From: a virus
Length of the DNA stretch: 29,789 nucleotides
Reading direction: 5' to 3' (one strand)
IMG/VR virus record: IMGVR_UViG_3300021351_000075
Location: 1 to 29,789 of that record
Shown here: in pieces, positions 24,334-29,789 of the stretch
Layout of the letters: the number at the start of each line of letters is the position of its first letter
Numbering within the stretch: the first letter of the stretch is position 1
The notes under the pieces: generated by a model
Seen by the model: the letters and a program-made list of their open reading frames with translations, nothing else
Database searches by the model: none
What the model was told of the DNA's origin: nothing
Position numbers and translations under genes: made by a program

Positions 24334-24362
24334 AGCCCAGGTGATCAAGTCTGGGCTTTTTC
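24334..24362 (+). terminator. Candidate plus-strand terminator opposite the tail tube terminator
   Basis: Plus strand AGCCCAG (24334-24340) and CTGGGCT (24351-24357) form a 7-bp stem around a 10-nt loop and are followed by TTTTT. Because no plus-strand gene is seen, it would stop antisense transcription. On the minus strand it only adds a hairpin ahead of the main terminator. Confidence 0.45.
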
Positions 24363-24365
24363 TAA

Positions 24366-24812
24366 TTAGATTTCTGATTCGTCGCGCACGCGCACGCAAA
24401 CGAATTCTGCGTCTTCCCCTACAATTCCTCGGGCGTCAACAGTGAAGTTGTGCGAAGCGATTTTGACTTGTTCAACCGTGGCAACCGGACGCCCGGTTTT
24501 TGTGTCCTCAATCACTGCAGTCAACTCACCTGTGTTGAGAATGTTTTCCAAGTGTTCCTCGACATTCCCGCCGTTGGCAGGGAACCACCCTTGGGTCTTA
24601 GACGTGGTGCCCACAATACGAAACATGCCCGCGGTCATACGCGCACGGTAGGCGATGGGAACAAATTCTTCCACCTCCACGTTATCGAGGATTTCCACAG
24701 GATCATATTGGATTTCCTCATTGATGGTCACGTTTCGAGCATAACCAACTTTGATTCCGTTGATTGAAAATCGCGCTCTTGCACCAGTCAGCAGTCTTCC
24801 TTTTTCGGCCAT
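24366..24812 (-). CDS. Tail tube protein
   Basis: The 148-residue protein directly follows the sheath gene, as tube genes do in contractile phages. It begins with GARARFSINGIKVGYARNVTI (a 'x-F-x-[IV]-NG-x-x-[IV]-G' strand typical of XkdM/gp19-type tubes) and has beta segments with a conserved-looking VEEFVPIAYRARMTAG. Its length is close to the family norm of about 140-170. It would form the inner hollow tube through which DNA passes. SD AAGGGGGTGA before ATG 24812; 14 bp after the sheath stop. Followed by a strong terminator. Confidence 0.82.
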   Translation of the reverse strand: MAEKGRLLTGARARFSINGIKVGYARNVTINEEIQYDPVEILDNVEVEEFVPIAYRARMTAGMFRIVGTTSKTQGWFPANGGNVEEHLENILNTGELTAVIEDTKTGRPVATVEQVKIASHNFTVDARGIVGEDAEFVCVRVRDESEI

Positions 24813-24826
24813 GGCTCACCCCCTTT

Positions 24827-27133
24827 CTATGCCGTGATTGTGCTAACGACCAGATGGGTCGTGATTGGAATGAAATTGATTGGAATGATCGGGGCAACTT
24901 CCACACTGACCTCAAGAACGTCCGCAGAAAGTGTAATTTCCAACGAACGAGTGGCCGTGAGAATGGTTGCGTCCTTCAACAAACCCAACGTATTGGTCGC
25001 CACCCCTTTAGCTGCATTCACAGTGCCCGCAAAGCCTCTTTGCCCAACAAAAAACTCCATGTTGGTTCGGAAGGTAAAAACCGCAAAATTCACAGCCTCA
25101 TTGACTGATCCTTCAGTAAAAGCCAGGTTATTACTGCTCAAATGCGTTGTGACATTTCGCACAACCCGACGCCCCACACCTTCCACATTTTCCATGAAGC
25201 AAGCACCCGCTTGGATCATTTCCTCAGAATCATCCGTTGGATTCCAAGTTGACGACTGGCGAAGTGAAAGAAGGTTGGCATATTTGAAGGTCAGCGATTC
25301 GCCCACCGGTGAACCGGCTTGCATTCCCGCAGCAATCGCAGCTTGGAAATAGGGATTGAACTCTGTTCTTACCCCAGCCGTGTTGAAGCGTTCAACCGCT
25401 TGGCCAAAGGCCCGAATGTGCCTTGAGTTCAAATCGACGATCGCTGCTTTGTACTCGGCTTTAGTTGGCACGTCGGTTGCGCCCGTGTTCATGATGCCCA
25501 CAAAACCATCACGTTCTGATCGACCAATGCCACCCATGTACGCGCAGTGCGCATCCACCGCGGCGTGAACCGCAGCATCAGCAGTCAAAGCCACGACTGA
25601 ATTGACTCGAACACGTTTGAGCAAATCAAGCGCATCTTGCCAATCGGAAAAAGATGCTGTGCCTTCCGCTCCACCCGACAAAAACACCGGTGCTGTGGTG
25701 TTCGATGGTGCACCACCAATGGCCCCTGTGGCTTTGGCAAAAGTGACAAACTGGGAATTGTTGGTCACCCAATTGATCATCGCCCACAAATCCGCAAGGA
25801 AGCCTGGTTCGGCTGGGGAGAGACAAGAAACCGCACCTCCTGCCCCTGTGGTCACGTCCAAATCATCCGGGTCAAACGAGTTCAACCCAGTGACGATCGT
25901 GAAATCGAACCCGTTGGGGGTTGCGCCATAGGATCGGGCGTTGAAATAATCGGCCACCTTTTGGATTGTGCTTTGCACTGAAGCGCTGGTTCTTCCCGCT
26001 TCCCCGGAAATGGTGACCGTTCGAGCTACCTCCACATCACCCAGGGCAATAAACTGAATCTCGGAAAAGATTCCCGCACCATTGACCGTAACCGCTCCGG
26101 TGAGGGTGATCTTTTCCAGCTGGGTGGCCCCGGTTGCACTGGTACCAACCAGAATCAAATCCTTGGTGGTCGCCCCATCGGCTACCACGTCAATCGTGCC
26201 AGCCGCGTACACAGCGTTACAAACTGAAATACCTGATTCGGTATTTGCTCCCGCTGCGATGGTCAAAATGGTTGCCGGATCATCGTCGCTGATTGTCACA
26301 ACACCCGCTGTGGTTCCAATGATTCGCGCACCGCAAACTTTGGCAAATGATTGGGTACCTGTTTTCGGGGTTGTACCTGTGAGCAAAAGGGTTTCAGATA
26401 CCGCAGCCGCCGAACCATCCAGCCCGTAAATTACAACTTGCTGGGTGGTGTCTGCTGCGTTAGCAGATACTACAGTAAGCAACGATGCACCCGAGGGCTG
26501 CGCAGTGATTTCAGAATCCAGTCCAGCAGAATCCCTGGTCCCTTTGGCAACCACTGCACCACCGGATTCAACCTCACAAGTCATCGTATCCCAGCCACCG
26601 GTGGGCTTGGTGTATTTGATCGTGAAGATATTGTCTCCACCAAGATTATCGACGGTTTCGATCGTATCCTCGAAAGTGATGGTCAACAGCTTGCCCTGGG
26701 TGGTGCCATTGGCCACGGTTATGTTGATCTGTTCGGTGAATGCTCCATAATCAATGGACGTGATGTCCAGTGCATCTCCATAGGCATTTGATAGGGTAGC
26801 GGTTGAAGCCGTTGCAGGATTGACCTTCATCGCCACAACTTCTACCGCCCCACCTAGAATGTTTGGATCACTGGCTGGCGCAAAAAGCATGTCGGCCACT
26901 TCCCGCAGATCTCCACTTCGAAAAGTATCCCGCGCTTGCTCGGGTTTGGTGAAGCGGATAAAATCACCCGCTTCTGAAATTTCGCTGACTGGAATGCCGC
27001 CTTCTGCAGTACCAATTACCGCAACAATGCCAGTCGCAGAAAGCCCTACCTGTTCGAGCCCGGACGCATCAACTTCAGAATATGCGCCGGGGATCGAGAT
27101 GATCCTACCGTTGAAAAAAATGGAAGAAGCCAA
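24827..27133 (-). CDS. Tail sheath protein, large, with TTG start
   Basis: The 768-residue product is the contractile sheath. Its N-terminus (FNGRIISIPGAYSEV) and C-terminal domain (about 560-768) match the sheath pattern: GRRVVRNVTTHLSS, FRTNMEFFVGQRGF, LGLLKDATILTAT and the closing beta strand VSVEVAPIIPINFI (the arm that links neighbouring sheath subunits). It is longer than T4 gp18 (659 aa) and much longer than minimal sheaths (about 390-500); the extra length lies in a Thr/Ala/Val-rich central region (about 110-420). The start is TTG 27133: AGGAGG lies 6 bases before it and no ATG occurs in the first hundred codons. The SD lies in a hairpin loop. Confidence 0.88.
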   Translation of the reverse strand: MASSIFFNGRIISIPGAYSEVDASGLEQVGLSATGIVAVIGTAEGGIPVSEISEAGDFIRFTKPEQARDTFRSGDLREVADMLFAPASDPNILGGAVEVVAMKVNPATASTATLSNAYGDALDITSIDYGAFTEQINITVANGTTQGKLLTITFEDTIETVDNLGGDNIFTIKYTKPTGGWDTMTCEVESGGAVVAKGTRDSAGLDSEITAQPSGASLLTVVSANAADTTQQVVIYGLDGSAAAVSETLLLTGTTPKTGTQSFAKVCGARIIGTTAGVVTISDDDPATILTIAAGANTESGISVCNAVYAAGTIDVVADGATTKDLILVGTSATGATQLEKITLTGAVTVNGAGIFSEIQFIALGDVEVARTVTISGEAGRTSASVQSTIQKVADYFNARSYGATPNGFDFTIVTGLNSFDPDDLDVTTGAGGAVSCLSPAEPGFLADLWAMINWVTNNSQFVTFAKATGAIGGAPSNTTAPVFLSGGAEGTASFSDWQDALDLLKRVRVNSVVALTADAAVHAAVDAHCAYMGGIGRSERDGFVGIMNTGATDVPTKAEYKAAIVDLNSRHIRAFGQAVERFNTAGVRTEFNPYFQAAIAAGMQAGSPVGESLTFKYANLLSLRQSSTWNPTDDSEEMIQAGACFMENVEGVGRRVVRNVTTHLSSNNLAFTEGSVNEAVNFAVFTFRTNMEFFVGQRGFAGTVNAAKGVATNTLGLLKDATILTATRSLEITLSADVLEVSVEVAPIIPINFIPITTHLVVSTITA

Positions 27134-27151
27134 AATAAACCTCCTTTATTT
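27133..27151 (-). promoter_or_regulatory. Hairpin presenting the sheath SD in its loop
   Basis: Minus strand AAATAAA (27151-27145), loop GGAGG (27144-27140), TTTATTT (27139-27133). The stem is a perfect 7 bp. The loop is exactly the SD core, the 3' arm includes the first base of the TTG start, and the 5' arm overlaps the TAA stop (27152-27150) of the preceding gene, so a terminating ribosome would open it. Confidence 0.6.
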
Positions 27152-27437
27152 AGACCGGCTTTTTCATGAAATTCTGTAGTTCGTCATGCCAATCCAAAAC
27201 AGGCATTGGCCCCAATTTTTGTTTGATTGCATAGTGTTTAAAACCTGCAGTGCGATCCCATTTCAAACCGCACAACTGCAAAAATACTTGCAAAGACACG
27301 AAGGGTTTTTCTGCCAATTTTTCTTCTTCTACGGGGGCAGCTTCTTCCTGCTTTGCCTGTTCTTCTTCCACCTCAAATTCTTCCTCAATCTCTTCAAAAA
27401 CTTCTTCAACATTTTCCTCAGGTAGTTCCTCAGGCAT
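27150..27437 (-). CDS. Small acidic protein before the sheath gene
   Basis: The 95-residue protein has an extremely acidic first half (about residues 1-44, mostly Glu with Pro, Val, Ala) and a folded-looking second half: SLQVFLQLCGLKWDRTAGF, then KLGPMPVLDWHDELQNFM. The FLQL-x-G-x-KW...G-F pattern resembles small proteins found near sheath genes in other phages, but I do not know a named family. The Glu-rich arm may bind or shield basic partners during assembly (inference). ATG 27437 has GGAGGG nearby and follows the preceding stop by 2 bp. TAA lies in the sheath SD hairpin. Confidence 0.65.
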   Translation of the reverse strand: MPEELPEENVEEVFEEIEEEFEVEEEQAKQEEAAPVEEEKLAEKPFVSLQVFLQLCGLKWDRTAGFKHYAIKQKLGPMPVLDWHDELQNFMKKPV

Positions 27438-27439
27438 GC

Positions 27440-28108
27440 CTATCCCTCCGCGTCATAAGTTGTGACTAAAGTTTTTACGCCTCCAACACTACTCGGAGAC
27501 CCTGTTTTGTCAACGTGTATACCTGCAATCTGGAAGGCCTTTGAAAGCAGCGAATCACGATCGATGTACTGGAATTCTCGCGAGCATTTAAACGCCAATT
27601 GACGCACATGCAAATGCTCAGGAAGATACGCCGGATCTGGAGCAAGCTCAGTTCCTGACAAAGTAAAGTTGAACAAAGCACCCACGTTTGCCAGCGTTCG
27701 AAAACCTGCCACCATGATTGATTTTGCAATCTCGTAATAGTACGCGGTCAAATCGGGATGTTCGGTATAGATAAAAATATTGTAATTGTGATCCCACACC
27801 GAAGAATCAATGTCAGCTCGATACAAAGGATCCGTTTCGTCATCAATTTGCCCAGCCGAATCACCCAAGAAAGTAACACTTTCTCCTTCTCCTCCGAGTA
27901 CGATCGCGTAGCAAGGAAAGTCGGTATCCTGACGAGCATAACCATTGATTATGGTCGGTGGATCGTTGGCAAACGCTGTTTTGATTGCCGCAACCTCGGT
28001 TGCATCCAATGCATAATCACGCTCGAAAATATCGTCCAACAATTTTGAATTAGCCAAAATTGCATCTTTCCCCTGGGTCAACAAATCAAAAAGGTATCGT
28101 TGAATCAT
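27440..28108 (-). CDS. Tail terminator / tail-completion protein candidate
   Basis: The 222-residue protein lies between the neck genes and the sheath, the place of the tail terminator in contractile-tail phages. It has a helical N-terminus (RYLFDLLTQGKDAI), a beta-rich core (DFPCYAIVLGGEGESVTFLG and NYNIFIYTEHPDLTAYYYEIAKSI, given here as features at about 84-103 and 128-150) and LAFKCSREFQYI near 190. The 'beta core with an internal helix before a second sheet' layout is that of gpU/gp15-type terminators. No motif proves it. ATG 28108 overlaps the preceding stop as ATGA. Confidence 0.6.
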   Translation of the reverse strand: MIQRYLFDLLTQGKDAILANSKLLDDIFERDYALDATEVAAIKTAFANDPPTIINGYARQDTDFPCYAIVLGGEGESVTFLGDSAGQIDDETDPLYRADIDSSVWDHNYNIFIYTEHPDLTAYYYEIAKSIMVAGFRTLANVGALFNFTLSGTELAPDPAYLPEHLHVRQLAFKCSREFQYIDRDSLLSKAFQIAGIHVDKTGSPSSVGGVKTLVTTYDAEG

Positions 28109-28911
28109 TTTCCCGCCCTACCTTTCACATACGCCTGGAAGGCTTGTGGAGCCAACCGGGCAGCGAATTCCCCCACCCTGGGCATCAATGCTTGTTTTGG
28201 AATCCCTGGATGATGCCAACCGGTTTTAACAGCTTCTGAAATGGTTCGAAATGTAAAATACGTTGCCTGTGTTGCCCTTTCATATGTCTTTTTTTGGCGA
28301 ATCATCCCCGCGTAAATATCGGTCTTGTGAATATTAATTCCTGTGGGCATGCGTTTGGGAGGCATGATCGGCGCAAGGCCTGCAGGCAAACGTTCCCCAG
28401 CTTCCAATTGAATTGCTTGATCGTAAATATCGCGACCTAGTGCTTTGGAGTCTTTTACCGCTTGATGGCCTTTGTACGCTGACCCCATTTCTTGGCCGAT
28501 GGTTTTTCCCCTTGGGTTTTTCTCTGTACCCGGTGTTGTATGTCGAAAAGGAATTGCTCGATAGAAATGCCCTGCTTTGGCTCGGCGTTTTCCTGGTTGG
28601 CCGAAAGGCGCCTCAGGCACATTTGGACCTAATAACGTCTTTCGCATGTCGTAAGGCTCGACACCTTCTTCCAGATAATGCGCAGCATCCCCAACCAAAA
28701 CCAAAGCAACTTGATTGGTTTGCACAACCAAAGGCATGATTCCTTCGACATAATCAAAGCGCAAATGGGAATTGATTTCAGAGGCCAAACCGATCCAATG
28801 ATTTCGTGCAGCCTCCCCAATGTTACGCAGAACTTGCGTCAAATCAGGCGGGCTCAATTGTGCAAGCACGCTTGCCGGAAACAAATCTGATATTTCTTGA
28901 ATCTTGATCAT
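28105..28911 (-). CDS. Head-tail connector / minor structural protein
   Basis: From ATG 28911 (GGGG 5 bases upstream) the product is 268 residues. The frame also opens from 29064, but that part overlaps the preceding gene and has no SD. Recognisable pieces are VALVLVGDAAHYLEEGVEPYDM (about 70-90), in which 'x-x-EEG-x-x-P-[FY]-DM' recurs in phage neck/minor tail proteins, then KRRAKAGHFYRAIPFRH and TYFTFRTISE, like the '[VI]-x-FRT[IV]S' ending of the same group. Probably a neck or tail-completion component of HK97 gp10/virion morphogenesis type. Basic C-terminus (KGRAGK). Confidence 0.6.
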   Translation of the reverse strand: MIKIQEISDLFPASVLAQLSPPDLTQVLRNIGEAARNHWIGLASEINSHLRFDYVEGIMPLVVQTNQVALVLVGDAAHYLEEGVEPYDMRKTLLGPNVPEAPFGQPGKRRAKAGHFYRAIPFRHTTPGTEKNPRGKTIGQEMGSAYKGHQAVKDSKALGRDIYDQAIQLEAGERLPAGLAPIMPPKRMPTGINIHKTDIYAGMIRQKKTYERATQATYFTFRTISEAVKTGWHHPGIPKQALMPRVGEFAARLAPQAFQAYVKGRAGK

Positions 28912-28913
28912 CC

Positions 28914-29732
28914 TTACCCCGGGATAAATTCGTATTGCACAATCGCTTGAATCGGTAATCTTCGGGGATCTCCCCTTGGTGTGACTGGGGTGCCTGTTTT
29001 GAATTTGATCGGTGTTGTTCTTGCTGTGTGCGGATATTCTGTAACCAACCATGTTGGATGGCAAAGATAATGAATTGACAACCGTGTACCTGCTACAGGC
29101 GCTTTTCCTGGTAACCAGGTCACGTTTCCTTGCTGATCCAATTCATAATCTTCGTCGGCCTCATACACAGTCGATACTGATCGAAGGTAATTCACCCCTC
29201 GAGTCGGGTAACGTGTTGGCAGTGCATCTGTCCCGTCTGCAATAATCAGCTCTGCATAGGGGATTTCAACGTCCAGCCCAATTAATCGATCGTAATAAGC
29301 AAGTTTGTTTTGGTAGCGCACGGTCACTTGCAAAGAACCGGACATCCAGTTACCAAGCTTGTCCCACGGGTTGTAGAGATTTTGAATCGAGGAAATGATC
29401 CCTCGAATCACCATCGCATTGTTTTGCTCAATCAGATACCGCTGAATATCGTCAAGGTCCCCGATTTCATCCCAATTGCGCGTGCCTGGGTGGCCGAAAT
29501 AATACCAACCCGAGCCAGTACACAACGAACAGTTCGGATCGGGTTGCTCTGTTTGATCGCTTACCGGTGTGCACGGGCAACGTGTCGCCCTTGTCCAAGC
29601 GAGCAAATAGCCTTTGGTCTCAATGGCAAGATCAAAATCGTTGGGTTTGAAATCAACGCGCTTACCCGCTTCCTTTTCGCCTGCAGGCAAACCCAACACA
29701 GGAAACTCAGGCATGGTGATCACAGTGCTCAT
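28914..29732 (-). CDS. Neck/head-completion protein with Cys4 cluster
   Basis: The 272-residue protein carries C52-x-C54-x13-C68-x2-C71 followed by TGSGWYYFG. A 'C-x-C ... DP-x-C-x-x-C-x-G-[ST]-G' cluster is a pattern I know from phage connector proteins, where it probably binds zinc. The remainder is beta-rich (RYQNKLAYYDRLIGLDVEI, RGVNYLRSVSTVYEADEDY, GTRLSIHYLCHPTWLV, around residues 140-230). Position before the connector and terminator genes fits neck. ATG 29732 has GAGGT 9 bases upstream. TAA lies 2 bp before the next gene. Confidence 0.68.
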   Translation of the reverse strand: MSTVITMPEFPVLGLPAGEKEAGKRVDFKPNDFDLAIETKGYLLAWTRATRCPCTPVSDQTEQPDPNCSLCTGSGWYYFGHPGTRNWDEIGDLDDIQRYLIEQNNAMVIRGIISSIQNLYNPWDKLGNWMSGSLQVTVRYQNKLAYYDRLIGLDVEIPYAELIIADGTDALPTRYPTRGVNYLRSVSTVYEADEDYELDQQGNVTWLPGKAPVAGTRLSIHYLCHPTWLVTEYPHTARTTPIKFKTGTPVTPRGDPRRLPIQAIVQYEFIPG

Positions 29733-29788
29733 GAGAAAATTACCTCACTACCACTTGCTACATTCCCCCAGCCAAACCACCGACTGAA
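29729..29788 (-). CDS. C-terminal end of an unidentified upstream gene
   Basis: One minus-strand frame reads FSRWFGWGNVASGSEVIFS then TGA, which overlaps the next start as ATGA, the common junction in this genome. All three frames are open at first: another ends in SVGGLAGGM-TAG with a 29-bp gap, and the third ends IQSVVWLGECSKW-TAG. Too little sequence to assign function or choose with certainty. Confidence 0.35.
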   Translation of the reverse strand, partial: FSRWFGWGNVASGSEVIFS

Positions 29789-29789
29789 T

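Overview
The window is a dense, 29.8-kb piece of a contractile-tailed (myovirus-type) double-stranded DNA phage genome, or less likely a prophage or phage-like element. Every gene I can support reads on the minus strand, so the biological order runs from position 29789 down to 1. Genes are tightly packed, often with ATGA overlaps, and most starts have a clear purine-rich Shine-Dalgarno (SD) sequence. I see no integrase, repressor, tRNA, rRNA, CRISPR array or insertion sequence. The host cannot be named from the sequence. GC content looks intermediate, and no host-derived gene gives it away.

Reading in the direction of transcription, the right part (29789 to about 9700) is a virion-assembly operon. 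It holds the tail of an unidentified gene, a Cys-cluster neck protein, a head-tail/tail-completion protein, a tail terminator-like protein, an acidic small protein, a large tail sheath (768 aa), and the tail tube. A strong terminator follows. Next come two overlapping tail-assembly chaperone genes, the tape measure, a hub protein, an OB-fold spike with an HxH tip, a LysM protein fused to a gp25-like domain, baseplate J, an IPT/TIG-like protein, a large wedge/tail protein with a lectin-like middle, and a tail fibre. After a coiled-coil protein there are three small membrane proteins (9757 to 8681) that look like a lysis-associated set, but no endolysin is present.

Positions 7742-8680 are a gap of about 940 bp with no convincing gene. 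It has a cluster of GC-rich stem-loops, a run of AAAACC hexamers, an AT-rich stretch and a promoter/operator-like palindrome. It separates the structural and lysis genes from the replication genes and is the least explained part of the window.

The left part (7741 to 1) is DNA metabolism: a small conserved phage protein, an SF2 (UvsW-like) helicase, two unidentified small proteins, a DnaB-like helicase, a DnaG-like primase, a protein with seven AT-hooks fused to a DUF2924-like domain, a short ORF, and the N-terminus of a family A DNA polymerase with a 3'-5' exonuclease domain. A promoter-like site followed by a compact leader and an intrinsic terminator lies between the SF2 helicase and the next gene.

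The points most worth a second look are: (1) the AT-hook gene, whose last ~640 bases are also open in the -1 frame and encode a strongly acidic stretch leading into the next small ORF; (2) the structured 7742-8680 gap; (3) the promoter-leader-terminator at 5859-5973; (4) unusual translation-initiation structures at the sheath gene (SD in a hairpin loop, TTG start) and at the second chaperone gene (SD 30 nt away across a hairpin); and (5) a TTG[A/T]CA-GGGT motif shared by three intergenic regions. All family assignments come from reading motifs by eye; no database search was run.
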